NCBI RefSeq assembly: GCF_040786275.1
Contig: NZ_JBFMVT010000002.1
Span: forward strand, 2,976,001-3,040,000
Origin: Buttiauxella gaviniae
GTDB taxonomy: Bacteria; Pseudomonadota; Gammaproteobacteria; Enterobacterales; Enterobacteriaceae
Length of the DNA: 64,000 nucleotides
Reading direction: 5' to 3'
Under the pieces are notes generated by a model that was not told where the DNA came from, did not search any database, and was given only the letters and a program-made list of their open reading frames with translations. Both the position numbers and the translations under genes were made by a program. Below are positions 46,754-56,352 of the stretch, one piece after another. Every line of letters begins with the position of its first letter. Position 1 is the first letter of the stretch.

Positions 46754-47434
46754 TTATCCCCCGAGCTGGATTAGCGTAATTAATTGCCGGGCGTCACCTT
46801 TCCATAACGCTGTGAATGTCTCGCCTTTTTGAAAGGGCCCTAATGATTCATTGAGCGTCAGGCTTAGCTGTTGGCTATCTATTTCAGTGAGCGACACGGC
46901 TGAAAAATCGAAGTAACGCCCAACGTGGCGAAATAAGGCTTTGAATAAACTCTCTTTGGCGGAAAACACCAGCGTTAATGCGTAATGAAAAGGGAAGGGG
47001 GCAGCCTGGATACGTTCTTTCTCAGCGCTTTCAATAATGCCGCCGTAAATTTCCTGGGCAATTTCTGGGGTAATAATTGTTTCATAGTCGATACCCATAC
47101 CTGACCGCTGTGTGGGGTCGTCAATTATTACCGCGGCCAGGGCCACATTACCGCTGTGAGTGATACTGCCGGTGAAACCTGGTGGCCAGCAGGGCTCGCG
47201 GTGTAAACCGATGCCGGGAACAAAATCCTCTATTCCGTGAAAACTCAGCGCTTCGCAAGCGGCGATTCGCCCGGCCAGATGTTCGGCTTTACGCTTATTC
47301 ACGGCTTTGGATAAACGATGATGATGAGGAAGCCAAAACAGGTCTTCTGGCTTAAAGGTGGCGGCGTCAAAATCCACGCGCACCACGGGTTGCACGGTGT
47401 TGGGGAAGATGAAGTGTGCGAGATGCGTTTGCAT
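46754..47434 (-). CDS. entD: enterobactin phosphopantetheinyl transferase EntD
   Basis: Attaches phosphopantetheine to EntF and EntB. 226 residues counted from MQTHLAHFIF; the upstream frame runs into a REP. It belongs to the EntD/Sfp-like family. The metal-site motif is GMGIDYETI (Asp and Glu) and the second is FSAKESLFKALF. HSGNVALAAVI supplies the conserved His. Sequence identity with E. coli EntD (206-209 residues) is only moderate, as usual for this fast-evolving protein. It is on the same strand as fepA, 107 bp downstream of it, and probably read from the fepA promoter. Confidence 0.92.
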   Translation of the reverse strand: MQTHLAHFIFPNTVQPVVRVDFDAATFKPEDLFWLPHHHRLSKAVNKRKAEHLAGRIAACEALSFHGIEDFVPGIGLHREPCWPPGFTGSITHSGNVALAAVIIDDPTQRSGMGIDYETIITPEIAQEIYGGIIESAEKERIQAAPFPFHYALTLVFSAKESLFKALFRHVGRYFDFSAVSLTEIDSQQLSLTLNESLGPFQKGETFTALWKGDARQLITLIQLGG

Positions 47435-47459
47435 GGCGTAAGGCCGTAGTCTTAAAGAA

Positions 47460-47528
47460 AACGGCGGGTGGCTCATGCGCTTACCCGCCGTACAAAAGTA
47501 GGGTGAATAAGCGAAGCGCCATCCACCG
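47460..47528. repeat. BIME between fepA and entD
   Basis: CGGGTGGCTCATGCGCTTACC...and the opposed AGGGTGAATAAGCGAAGCGCC, two REP units around the entD start. It may lower downstream entD expression. Confidence 0.75.
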
Positions 47529-47541
47529 CTATATCAACTTC

Positions 47542-49815
47542 TTAGAAGTGTGTATTCACACTCACATAGTAAGTACGACCCGACTCGTTATAGGTTGCGG
47601 CACCCGCGCCGTACATATAACCGGTATCGCCGCCGGTGGTCTGGGCATTACCTGCGCGCCAGTGGCGTTCGTCGAAGAGATTATCGATACCCGCCGTCAG
47701 GCTGACGTTTTTCGTTGCATCCCAGGTTCCGCTCATGCCAACGATACTGTAAGGGCTAACTTCGTTGGTTTCTGAACCAGTCGCCGGTTGACCTTTGTAG
47801 TTGTATTTCTTCGGCTGTTGTTTGCCGTACCATGTAAAGGTCGATTGCAAGGAAATATCCTGACGAACCTGCCAGCTCAGCGTGGAGTTCAACGTATATT
47901 CCGGGATAACCGACAGACGTTCCCCGGTCTCCTTGTTCTTACTTTGCAGCATATAAGTGACGTTGTTAGTCCAGTTTACCGTTGTGGAAACGGGCACATT
48001 TAACGTCCCTTCCAGCCCTTCAACCACGGCCTTAGGAATATTTTCCCACTGGTAAATATCGGTTTTAACTTTGCCAGAAGCGGTCTGGCCGATAGGCGCA
48101 TAACCCGCTTCGATTTTGTCGCGATAGTCGTTGCGGAACCAGGTCGCACCTGCCAGCCAGCCGTCACGTTTGAACTCAAGGCCGATCTCTTTGTTGATGC
48201 TGGTTTCGGCTTTAAGGTCGTCATTACCCATCATGTAGCAGCCGACACCGGAACCGCTGGCGTAGCAGCCCTGGCCTTTGCTGTACAGAATGTAGTTCGG
48301 GTTTGTCTGATACAGGCTTGGCGCTTTGTACGCCCGCGCAATCCCCATTTTCAGAGTGAAGTCATCGCCCAAACCTTGAGACAGGTTGAGTGACGGGCTC
48401 CAGTTGTTACCAACGATGCTGTGGTGATCAAAACGCACGCCCGGCGTCAGCATGGTGCTGTCCGTCAGCTCCATGTTGTCTTCGGCAAACAGGGAGAAAA
48501 TTTCTGCCTGGGAGTATGGGCTACGGTCGGTGCTGGTGGAGCCAGGAATCGGGCCGCCCATAAAGGTCTGACCGTTCGAAGAGAGATCTTTCATCTTCTG
48601 CTGGTTCCATTCGGTACCGAGCGTCAGGTTCTGATTGAAGACAAAATCAATCGGGATATTCACTTCGCTGTGCAGCAGCACATCGCTCAGGTCAATATCG
48701 CTGAACTTATCGCTCGCGAAGATCCCTTCGGTACCACCGGCCAGGCCTTCCTTCATACGCGAGTTGCGCGTGTGTTCGTACTGCACGTAGTTGCTGGTAG
48801 TCAGGCCGTTATCCCACCCGCCGTTCCAGGTCAGGGAATAGTTCTGGCGATAGAGGCGGTTTGTCTCGTTGCCGTAGTTATCCTGAACGATTTTGTTGGT
48901 ATTGGTGTTCTGCGTGTCGCCGGAATAGAGGTTGCCCTGGCGGCTATAGCCCGCTTCCAGTTCCAGCGATTGCATTGAGGCAAAGTCCCAGCGCACTACG
49001 CCGTTGACGTCTTTATTGATGACGCCTTCGCGACCCGCAGGCAGCGTGTTGGAATAAATCCCGGTACGTTGAGACTGATGGCCCTGGTTAATATCCCACG
49101 CATCGGCCTGGGTTTTATCAAGGTTACCGTACAGACGGAAGCTGAAATCCCCGCCCAGCGGGCCGTTCAGGCTAAAGTTGGTGCGCTTGGTTGACCCTTC
49201 ATCTTTGTGCTCAGGGGCATTCAGATAGGTGTTCCAGGTTCCGTGCCATTCGCCGGTGCCTTTTTTGGTGATGATATTCACCACGCCACCTGCGGCACCG
49301 TTACCGTAGCGAGCCGCAGCCGGGCCACGGATAACCTCGATGCGCTCGATCATTTCAGGCGGAACCCAACTGGCATCGCCACGCGTATCACGCTCGCCGC
49401 GCCAGCCCAGACGCACTGAGTTACGGCTGGTCACCGGTTTACCGTCGATAAGAATCAGGGTGTTTTCCGGGCCCATGCCTCGAATATCAATCTGACGACC
49501 ATTCCCGCGCTGGCCGCTGGTGGAGTTACCCGTCAGGTTAACGCCCGGCATGGTACGCACGATTTCGGAAATATCACGCGCCGGTGGGCGCTTTTTCAGC
49601 TCTTCAGCGGTGATGGTTGAAACGCCCGGCGCCTGCAGGTTTTGCACGGCGGCGGTAACGACCAGGGTATCTTCTTCTGCTGTGTTGTCGTTGTTAGCAG
49701 CAGCGGTCTGCGCCGTTGCTGATGCCGTCTGCTCTGCTGCAAAGGCAGGGACAGCGGCACCGTAGATTCCCAAATTGATCAACATCGCGAGGGAATAGTT
49801 AATTTTTTTATTCAT
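47542..49815 (-). CDS. fepA: ferric enterobactin outer-membrane receptor FepA
   Basis: TonB-dependent 22-strand barrel that imports ferric enterobactin. 757 residues (E. coli 746). The signal peptide ends near AVPAFAAE, and an Ala/Thr-rich stretch follows. The TonB box is EEDTLVVTAA at about residue 46. The plug domain holds DISEIVRTMPGVNLTGNSTS, RGMGPENTLILIDGKPV and IERIEVIRGPAAARYGNGAA. The C-terminus SGRTYYVSVNTHF ends with the Phe needed for barrel assembly. It is divergent from fes across a Fur-controlled region. Confidence 0.97.
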   Translation of the reverse strand: MNKKINYSLAMLINLGIYGAAVPAFAAEQTASATAQTAAANNDNTAEEDTLVVTAAVQNLQAPGVSTITAEELKKRPPARDISEIVRTMPGVNLTGNSTSGQRGNGRQIDIRGMGPENTLILIDGKPVTSRNSVRLGWRGERDTRGDASWVPPEMIERIEVIRGPAAARYGNGAAGGVVNIITKKGTGEWHGTWNTYLNAPEHKDEGSTKRTNFSLNGPLGGDFSFRLYGNLDKTQADAWDINQGHQSQRTGIYSNTLPAGREGVINKDVNGVVRWDFASMQSLELEAGYSRQGNLYSGDTQNTNTNKIVQDNYGNETNRLYRQNYSLTWNGGWDNGLTTSNYVQYEHTRNSRMKEGLAGGTEGIFASDKFSDIDLSDVLLHSEVNIPIDFVFNQNLTLGTEWNQQKMKDLSSNGQTFMGGPIPGSTSTDRSPYSQAEIFSLFAEDNMELTDSTMLTPGVRFDHHSIVGNNWSPSLNLSQGLGDDFTLKMGIARAYKAPSLYQTNPNYILYSKGQGCYASGSGVGCYMMGNDDLKAETSINKEIGLEFKRDGWLAGATWFRNDYRDKIEAGYAPIGQTASGKVKTDIYQWENIPKAVVEGLEGTLNVPVSTTVNWTNNVTYMLQSKNKETGERLSVIPEYTLNSTLSWQVRQDISLQSTFTWYGKQQPKKYNYKGQPATGSETNEVSPYSIVGMSGTWDATKNVSLTAGIDNLFDERHWRAGNAQTTGGDTGYMYGAGAATYNESGRTYYVSVNTHF

Positions 49816-50009
49816 TATGGCGGCCTGCTTGAACGCTGAGCCCGGTTTGATTCCATTCCCAAAGGGATCGGGGTCAGCATTGATGTCACGTGGTCATACC
49901 GAAATCTGCCCAACAATCCCCCGAAATAAGGCAACTGTGCGTTCAAATTCGGCAATTAATTGTTTTTGCACTATGGAACCCGGTAGGTCCGAGCGCGGAA
50001 ATACGCTAT

Positions 50010-50042
50010 TGCAAATGCAAATAATTATCAATAGTATTATCA
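50010..50042. promoter_or_regulatory. Fur boxes between fepA and fes
   Basis: TGCAAATAATTATCAATAG followed by TATTATCA, an overlapping set of Fur hexamers (consensus GATAAT repeats) in the 280-bp divergent promoter region. It controls fepA-entD on one side and fes-ybdZ-entF on the other. Confidence 0.85.
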
Positions 50043-50095
50043 ATATATTTCAGGGTTGTTGATCGTTATCAGTAAATTCATAGGGTTTGGTTCGA

Positions 50096-51313
50096 GTGAC
50101 AAATTTTCTGACAGGAAGTGAAAGCTGGTGGCAGGAAGCACAGGCTCAGGGAATCCCCGCCGTTACCGTTGAAAATAACGGCCAGTGCGCAGTGACTTTT
50201 TTGTGGCGCGACCCGCAGGGCTGCGAGCAAACCTCTCCGGTGAAACGGGTATGGATTTACGTTACGGGCGTGACCGACCATCACCAGCGCTCGCGTCCGC
50301 AAAGCCTGGTACGCGTGCCGGGAACGGATGTCTGGCAATGGCAAACGCATCTTAACGCCACCTGGCGCGGCAGTTATTGCCTGATCCCCTCGACCAATGA
50401 AGACGATTTCCCTGCCGAAGCTTTTGAGGGCATTGAGCCCGATCGAATGGCGCTGCGTGAAGGCTGGCGGAAATTATTGCCATGCGCGATTGCCGATCCG
50501 TTGAATCCAGAAAGTTGGTCAGGTGGGCGAGGGCACCCGATGTCCGGGCTTCATCTTCCCGATGCGCCAGAGCAGCCCGGCTGGGATAAACCCAAAACGC
50601 CTTATGCGCCGCCTCAGTGCATCACCTGGCACAGCCAACACCTTAAAAATCAACGCAATGCCTGGATTTTTGCGACGGGAGATAAACACCCGGAACAGCG
50701 CCCCTTAGCAATTTTGCTTGATGGGCAATTTTGGGCCGAAGGGATGCCGGCATGGCCTGCGCTACAGGCGCAAACGGATGCGGGCGTGTTACCCGCTGCG
50801 GTTTATGTCCTGATTGATGTTATCGACAACAATACCCGCAGCGAAGAACTGCCCTGTAACGCCCAGTTCTGGCTCGCGGTGCAGGAAGAGCTATTACCGC
50901 AGTTACGCACCCTTACCCAATGGAATGAAAACCCGGAAACCACCGTGGTGGCCGGGCAGAGTTTTGGCGGGCTTTCTTCGCTCTATGCCGCTCTTCACTG
51001 GCCGGAACAATTTGGCTGTGTGCTGAGCCAGTCTGGTTCCTACTGGTGGCCACGCCGCGAAATCAATCAGCAGGGCGGGCTGCTTATCAAGCAGATTGAA
51101 GAGGGGCTGACGAGCGCCAAACCGCTACGCATCTATCTTGAAGCAGGGGTCAGAGAACCGCTCATCCATCAAGTCAATCAACGTTTATATCCCTTACTAC
51201 AACAAACACAGCGCGCTGTTTTCTACCGTCAGGTTGACGGTGGGCACGATGCGCTTTGCTGGCGTGGCGGGCTGATTTCTGGCTTGTCATGGCTTTGGAA
51301 AGCGTCTCTTTGA
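50096..51313 (+). CDS. fes: enterobactin esterase Fes
   Basis: Cytosolic esterase that cleaves ferric enterobactin to release iron. 405 residues from GTG at 50096, which gives MTNFLTGSESWWQ, aligned with E. coli MTALKVGSESWWQ. The N-terminal immunoglobulin-like domain is about 1-150. The alpha/beta-hydrolase part has nucleophile Ser in VVAGQSFGGLSSLY, and acid and His in the VDGGHDALCWRGGL end. It starts about 50 bp after the Fur boxes and precedes ybdZ by 12 bp. Confidence 0.95.
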   Translation: MTNFLTGSESWWQEAQAQGIPAVTVENNGQCAVTFLWRDPQGCEQTSPVKRVWIYVTGVTDHHQRSRPQSLVRVPGTDVWQWQTHLNATWRGSYCLIPSTNEDDFPAEAFEGIEPDRMALREGWRKLLPCAIADPLNPESWSGGRGHPMSGLHLPDAPEQPGWDKPKTPYAPPQCITWHSQHLKNQRNAWIFATGDKHPEQRPLAILLDGQFWAEGMPAWPALQAQTDAGVLPAAVYVLIDVIDNNTRSEELPCNAQFWLAVQEELLPQLRTLTQWNENPETTVVAGQSFGGLSSLYAALHWPEQFGCVLSQSGSYWWPRREINQQGGLLIKQIEEGLTSAKPLRIYLEAGVREPLIHQVNQRLYPLLQQTQRAVFYRQVDGGHDALCWRGGLISGLSWLWKASL

Positions 51314-51325
51314 CAGGAGTGGAGT

Positions 51326-51547
51326 ATGGAATTCAGTAACCCTTTTGATTCGCCGCAGGGCCGTTTTTTCATCCTTGAGAATGCGGCCAGGCAGTTCAGC
51401 TTATGGCCCGAACATTGTGTGTTACCCGCTGGCTGGACGGTGATTTGCCAACCCGCATCAAGTGAAGAGTGCCACCGCTGGCTTCTCGACAACTGGACTG
51501 AGCTGCAACCCGTATCCTTTGCAAAACAAGAGGTAAACGGTGAGTGA
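51326..51547 (+). CDS. ybdZ: MbtH-like protein YbdZ
   Basis: Small NRPS helper of 73 residues (E. coli 72). MbtH family marks are NPFDSPQGRFFILENAARQFSLWP (start), PAGWTVICQPAS and CHRWLLDNWTELQP (three conserved Trp). It binds and activates the adenylation domain of EntF. It overlaps the entF start by eight bases, so the two are coupled. The ribosome site GGAG precedes it. Confidence 0.95.
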   Translation: MEFSNPFDSPQGRFFILENAARQFSLWPEHCVLPAGWTVICQPASSEECHRWLLDNWTELQPVSFAKQEVNGE

Positions 51548-54500
51548 ATTAACCATGGCACCTGCACAAAAATTACAGATTGAATCCTTACCGCTCGTTG
51601 CGGCACAGCCCGGTATCTGGATGGCGGATCAACTTTCGCCTCAGGCAAATGCCTGGAGCGTGGCGCATTACGTTGAATTAAACGGTGACGTTAACGAGCC
51701 GCTACTTTGCCGGGCGATAGTCGCGGGAATGCAGGAGGCCGATACCCTGCGCATGCGTTTTGGCGAAGTAGACGGCGAGGCCCGCCAGTGGATTGATCCC
51801 GAAGCCGCATTTACTCAACCGCTTTGCCGCGACCTGCGTAACGAAGCTGACCCCCAGGCGTGGGCGCTGGCAATCATGCGCGACGATCTCGAGCAGGATT
51901 TACGCATCACCAGCGGGAAACCTCTTTATCACCATGCGTTACTACGCGTCAGCGAAACACGCTGGTTCTGGTATCAGCGTTTTCATCACTTAGTGGTTGA
52001 TGGCTTCAGTTTCACTGCAATTACCCGCAGAATCGCCAATATTTATAGCGCGTATTGCCAGAATCAACAGCCTGAACCCAGCCCGTTTACGCCGTTTAGC
52101 GATGTTGTTGCGGAATACGATTATTACCGCAAAGCGGACGCCTGGCAGCGCGATCGCGCATATTGGGCAAACAAAGCCAAACAATTACCGCCGCCTGCGA
52201 CGCTTTCAGCTAAACCGCTGACCGGCCTGGGCTCCACCACCAAATTGATTCGCCAGTCTCTGAGTTTTGAAAATACCGATTTCCACGCGCTGGTGGACGG
52301 CGCCCGCCAGCACAAGCTGACCGCCGCAGATATGGCGTTAGGCCTGGTGGCGCTGTGGCTTGGGCGTTTGAGCGGGCGGGCTGATTATTCCGCTGGTTTC
52401 ATTTTTATGCGCCGCATGGGCTCTGCCGCGTTGTGTGCCACCGGGCCGGTGTTGAACGTGCTGCCCGTTGGCGTGCGCATCGACCCCGATTTTACCCTCG
52501 CCGAATTTGCCGCAAACCTTGCGAAAGAGCTAAAAAGCATGCGCCGTTACCAGCGCTACGATGCCGAACAAATCCAGCGTGACCTGGGGCAAGTTTCCAG
52601 CGGTGAACCGCTTTATGGCCCGGTACTGAACCTGAAAATGTTCGATTACCGCCTGGATTTCAACGGCATCGAAGGCATCACGCACCAGTTGGCATCCGGC
52701 CCGGTGCGAGACCTGGAAATTGCGCTCTATATCAGCGAACAGGGTGAGTTCTCCCTGGAAATTCTGGCTAATGCCGAGCGTTATGATGCGCAGACTTTGC
52801 AGCAACATATTGCTCGCCTCCCGCTTCTACTGCGCCAGTTTGCAGCTGAGCCCGCACTGCGCTGTGTAGATGCTCATTTGTTGCATGAGTCCGAAACCGC
52901 ACTGATTGAAAATGTAAATGCAACGCATACGCCGGTTCCCGCGACCACATTAAGCCAGTTGATTGCAGAGCAGGCGAACCGCACGCCGGATGCGCCCGCG
53001 CTGGCTGATGAAAACTATCAGTTCAGCTACCGCGAAATGCGTGGCCAGGTACAGGCTCTGGCACTTCAGCTCATTTCTCGCGGCGTAAAACCCGGAGATG
53101 TGGTGGCCGTGGCGCTGCCTCGCTCGGTGTTTTTATCTCTGGCACTGCAGGCTATTGTTGAGGTCGGTGCGGCCTGGTTGCCGCTGGATACCGGTTATCC
53201 CGACGACCGTTTAACCATGATGTTGGAAGACGCTGCCCCGCGTTTGCTGGTGACTTCAGACGATCAACGGCCACGCTTTAGCGCGGTGAACGGCCTGCAA
53301 ATCTTCTGCTATCAAAACCTGCTGGCAACGGAAAATTTGCCGCAGTTGCCAGCACGTTCTACGCCGGAACAGACTGCTTATGTGATTTTCACCTCAGGTT
53401 CTACCGGTCGCCCGAAAGGGGTGATGGTCGGGCAGCAGGCGATCGTTAACCGCCTGTTGTGGATGCAAAATCACTACCCGCTAAACGGCGAAGATGTGGT
53501 ATTGCAGAAAACGCCGTGTAGTTTTGATGTGTCGGTCTGGGAATTTTTCTGGCCGTATCTCGTTGGTGCGAAGCTGGTGATGGCTCCGCCTGAGGCGCAC
53601 CGTGACCCGGAAGCATTGCAGCAGCTATTTGCTCGTTTTGGCGTGACGACGACGCACTTCGTGCCGTCAATGTTAGCGGCGTTTGTTGCGGCATTAACTG
53701 ACGATAACGCGATAGCGAAATGCGCCTCTTTGCGCCGGGTTTTCTGTAGCGGCGAAGCGCTGCCGACAGAATTGTGCCGCCAGTGGGAGCAACTGACTCA
53801 CGCACCGCTGCACAATCTTTACGGCCCGACAGAGGCCGCCGTCGATGTGAGCTGGTATCCGGCATTTGGCGAAGCATTAGCGCGGGTTTCTGGCAGTAGC
53901 GTGCCGATTGGCTGGCCGGTGTGGAATACCGGTCTGCGTATTCTGGACTCAGCCATGCGCGCAGTTCCGGTGGGGATCGCAGGCGATCTTTATCTCACCG
54001 GCATCCAACTGGCGCAGGGGTATTTATCCCGCCCGGATCTCACCGCCAGCCGCTTTATTGCCGATCCTTTTGACGCGGGCGAGCGTATGTACCGCACCGG
54101 CGATGTGGCGCGTTGGTTTGAAGACGGAGCCGTTGAATATCTGGGGCGCAGCGACGATCAGCTAAAAATTCGCGGTCAGCGTATTGAACTAGGTGACATC
54201 GACCGCGCGTTGCAGGCGCTACCGGATGTCGCTCAGGCCGTCACTAACGCATGCGTATTAAACCAGGGCGCGGCGGCAGGCGGGGGTGATGCCCGCCAGC
54301 TTGTGGGTTATCTGGTATCGGCTTCGGGCCAGGTATTGCCTGTCGAAACAATGCGCGAACACCTTTGCGCCGTTTTACCTGCGCATATGGTGCCGGTTGC
54401 TTTAGTGCAACTGAATGATTTCCCGTTGAGCGCCAATGGCAAACTGGACAGAAAAGCGCTGCCGTTGCCAGAACTGGCGCAGCGGGGCTCTGGACGCGCA

Positions 54501-55472
54501 CCTAAATCAGCGCTTGAAAAAACCATCGCGGCCTCTTTTGCTCAGCTTTTAGGGTGTGAAATAGCGTCGGTGGATGACGATTTCTTTGCCCTCGGCGGGC
54601 ATTCGCTTTTAGCGATGCGCCTGGCGGCAGAGTTGCGCAGAACGCTTGCAAGGCCGGTCACGGTCGGGCAGGTGATGGTGGCCTCAACCGTTGGGCAGCT
54701 TGCAGAAACATTGATGCAAGAGCAAAGCGAAGAAGAGGCCAATCGCGCAGGTTTTGATGCGGTGCTCCCGCTGCGTAAAAGTAGCGGCCCCACGCTGTAT
54801 TGCTTCCATCCGGCGTCGGGTTTTGCCTGGCAATTTAGCGTCTTGCAGCGCTACCTCGACCCGCGCTGGTCGATAACTGGCATTCAGTCTCCGCGCCCAA
54901 CCGGCCCGATGCAGCAAGCCGAAAACCTGGCGCAGGTATGCGAGACGCATCTGCAAACCTTGCGTGAATTACAGCCCCACGGGCCGTATTACCTGATGGG
55001 CTACTCATTGGGCGGCACGCTGGCGCAGGGTATTGCTGCCCGTCTTGAAGCCGCAGGCGAAGAAGTCGCGTTCTTAGGCTTGTTGGATACCTGGCCGCCA
55101 GAAACGCAAAACTGGGCAGAAAAGGGGGCAAACGAGCTTGATACCGCAGTTCTTGACGAGATTAACCGTGAACGCGAGGCTTTTGTTGCCGCACAGCAAG
55201 GGCTGGCATCTGATGCCTTATTCCAGGCCATTGAAGGCAATTACGGGGATGCAGTCCGGTTGCTGACTACCGCGCAAAGCACGAGCTTTGGTGGCAAAGC
55301 GACACTGTTTGTAGCGGAGCGAACGTTACCGGAAGGGATGGACCCGCAAAAAACCTGGGCGCCGTGGATTGGTGAGCTTGAAGTGTTCCGGCTCGACTGC
55401 GCACATGTCGATATTATTTCTCCAAAGGCGTTTGAAGAAATAGGCCCGGTGTTACAGCGAGTATTAGCGTAA
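51540..55472 (+). CDS. entF: enterobactin synthase component F (NRPS)
   Basis: Activates serine, joins it to dihydroxybenzoate and cyclises the trimer. 1310 residues (E. coli 1293). Domain order: condensation (about 20-450; motif FHHLVVDGFS), adenylation (about 470-980; FTSGSTGRPKGVMVG, NLYGPTEAAVD, YRTGDVARW, LSANGKLDRKALP), peptidyl carrier (about 1000-1065; FFALGGHSLLAMRL with the phosphopantetheine Ser), thioesterase (about 1080-1310; GYSLGGTLAQG Ser, C-terminal CAHVDII His). It starts at GTG with AAGAGG six bases upstream; a nearby ATG five codons in is the alternative. It carries 17 extra N-terminal residues relative to E. coli. Confidence 0.97.
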   Translation: MSELTMAPAQKLQIESLPLVAAQPGIWMADQLSPQANAWSVAHYVELNGDVNEPLLCRAIVAGMQEADTLRMRFGEVDGEARQWIDPEAAFTQPLCRDLRNEADPQAWALAIMRDDLEQDLRITSGKPLYHHALLRVSETRWFWYQRFHHLVVDGFSFTAITRRIANIYSAYCQNQQPEPSPFTPFSDVVAEYDYYRKADAWQRDRAYWANKAKQLPPPATLSAKPLTGLGSTTKLIRQSLSFENTDFHALVDGARQHKLTAADMALGLVALWLGRLSGRADYSAGFIFMRRMGSAALCATGPVLNVLPVGVRIDPDFTLAEFAANLAKELKSMRRYQRYDAEQIQRDLGQVSSGEPLYGPVLNLKMFDYRLDFNGIEGITHQLASGPVRDLEIALYISEQGEFSLEILANAERYDAQTLQQHIARLPLLLRQFAAEPALRCVDAHLLHESETALIENVNATHTPVPATTLSQLIAEQANRTPDAPALADENYQFSYREMRGQVQALALQLISRGVKPGDVVAVALPRSVFLSLALQAIVEVGAAWLPLDTGYPDDRLTMMLEDAAPRLLVTSDDQRPRFSAVNGLQIFCYQNLLATENLPQLPARSTPEQTAYVIFTSGSTGRPKGVMVGQQAIVNRLLWMQNHYPLNGEDVVLQKTPCSFDVSVWEFFWPYLVGAKLVMAPPEAHRDPEALQQLFARFGVTTTHFVPSMLAAFVAALTDDNAIAKCASLRRVFCSGEALPTELCRQWEQLTHAPLHNLYGPTEAAVDVSWYPAFGEALARVSGSSVPIGWPVWNTGLRILDSAMRAVPVGIAGDLYLTGIQLAQGYLSRPDLTASRFIADPFDAGERMYRTGDVARWFEDGAVEYLGRSDDQLKIRGQRIELGDIDRALQALPDVAQAVTNACVLNQGAAAGGGDARQLVGYLVSASGQVLPVETMREHLCAVLPAHMVPVALVQLNDFPLSANGKLDRKALPLPELAQRGSGRAPKSALEKTIAASFAQLLGCEIASVDDDFFALGGHSLLAMRLAAELRRTLARPVTVGQVMVASTVGQLAETLMQEQSEEEANRAGFDAVLPLRKSSGPTLYCFHPASGFAWQFSVLQRYLDPRWSITGIQSPRPTGPMQQAENLAQVCETHLQTLRELQPHGPYYLMGYSLGGTLAQGIAARLEAAGEEVAFLGLLDTWPPETQNWAEKGANELDTAVLDEINREREAFVAAQQGLASDALFQAIEGNYGDAVRLLTTAQSTSFGGKATLFVAERTLPEGMDPQKTWAPWIGELEVFRLDCAHVDIISPKAFEEIGPVLQRVLA

Positions 55473-55547
55473 GTGTCGGATGGCGCTGCGCTTATCCCAC
55501 CTACGAATCATTATTTGTAGGGTGGATGAGCGCAAGCGCAATCCACC
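55473..55547. repeat. BIME after entF
   Basis: GTCGGATGGCGCTGCGC...CCACCTACG then the opposed GTAGGGTGGATGAGCGC...CAATCCACCG. It separates convergent entF and higA. Confidence 0.85.
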
Positions 55548-55562
55548 GTTTCTCCTATGCGG

Positions 55563-55892
55563 TTATGCCGCTTGCGTCTTACGCTTCAGCATCTCGCTGA
55601 GAGTGATGATGCGGCTGATCTCTTCCTGCGTACGCGGGTCATTCTGGATTTCCCAGATATCCACGTTGGTTTGCAGATTTAGCCAAAATTCCACGGAGGT
55701 ATCGAACACCTTCGCCAATCTAAAAGCCATGTCAGTCGTTAATTTGCTGTTGTTATTTAATAGCTTACTCACCGTATTGCGGTGCACCTGAAGCATATCG
55801 GCCAGATCGTTGATTCGCAGACCTGTTGGCTCGAGATACTCATAAAGAAGCACGTCACCGACAGCGGTGGGTTTACGTTGTGCCTGGACCAT
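55563..55892 (-). CDS. higA: HigA-family antitoxin
   Basis: 109 residues. A XRE helix-turn-helix occupies about residues 26-70: LRINDLADMLQVHRNTVSKL, LTTDMAFRLAKVFDTSVEFW. This is the VapI/HigA pattern, with the conserved WLNLQ following. The C-terminal helices probably contact the toxin. It lies 32 bp downstream of higB, in the toxin-first order typical of higBA. It should bind its own promoter upstream of higB. It lies between entF and fepC, the place of fepE in E. coli. Confidence 0.92.
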   Translation of the reverse strand: MVQAQRKPTAVGDVLLYEYLEPTGLRINDLADMLQVHRNTVSKLLNNNSKLTTDMAFRLAKVFDTSVEFWLNLQTNVDIWEIQNDPRTQEEISRIITLSEMLKRKTQAA

Positions 55893-55924
55893 AATTCATC
55901 CTTAATTTGCTGTTACCGGGCGAA

Positions 55925-56239
55925 TCACTTGTGCCATTTGTAGCCGTGATCATCGAGGTAAATATTGTTCGCTTTACCGTTTTGCCAGATGAAGATAAGC
56001 CTGTACTGGCTGTTGACCCTTATTGAAGAGTAACCCTCCAGTGGAGCGCTTAGCTCTTCGTAACGATTAGCGGGCGGCGAGCGCAAATCTTTATAGGTCA
56101 CGGCTGCGTTAATTAAATCTAATTTGCGTGCCAGAGTGCTGACGATATGGGGCGGAATTCTACGGTGGAGCCTGGTAAATAAGAAGAAATCCTCGAGCCA
56201 TGCATCTCTAAAACTGCTTATCGTACGCATCTTCTCCAT
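55925..56239 (-). CDS. higB: HigB-family mRNA interferase toxin
   Basis: 104 residues, RelE superfamily. Typical features are LARKLDLINAAVTYKDLRSP (helix pair and basic loop), then EGYSSIRVNSQYRLIFIW and NIYLDDHGYKWHK (beta sheet with Arg, Tyr and His). Family members cleave mRNA on the ribosome. The start at 56239 is tentative; an ATG three codons in (MRTISSFRDAW) is a possible alternative. Both genes are intact, so the pair could be active. Confidence 0.9.
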   Translation of the reverse strand: MEKMRTISSFRDAWLEDFFLFTRLHRRIPPHIVSTLARKLDLINAAVTYKDLRSPPANRYEELSAPLEGYSSIRVNSQYRLIFIWQNGKANNIYLDDHGYKWHK

Positions 56240-56352
56240 GATGCCGGTTCCATCTAAGTGAGCGGATCGGCATTAGAACATAGGATGCACTCTTGCACTG
56301 TGTAAGTGTGCGCCTTTGCGAGGTGTTACGCAAACATTTTAATTATTGAGAT

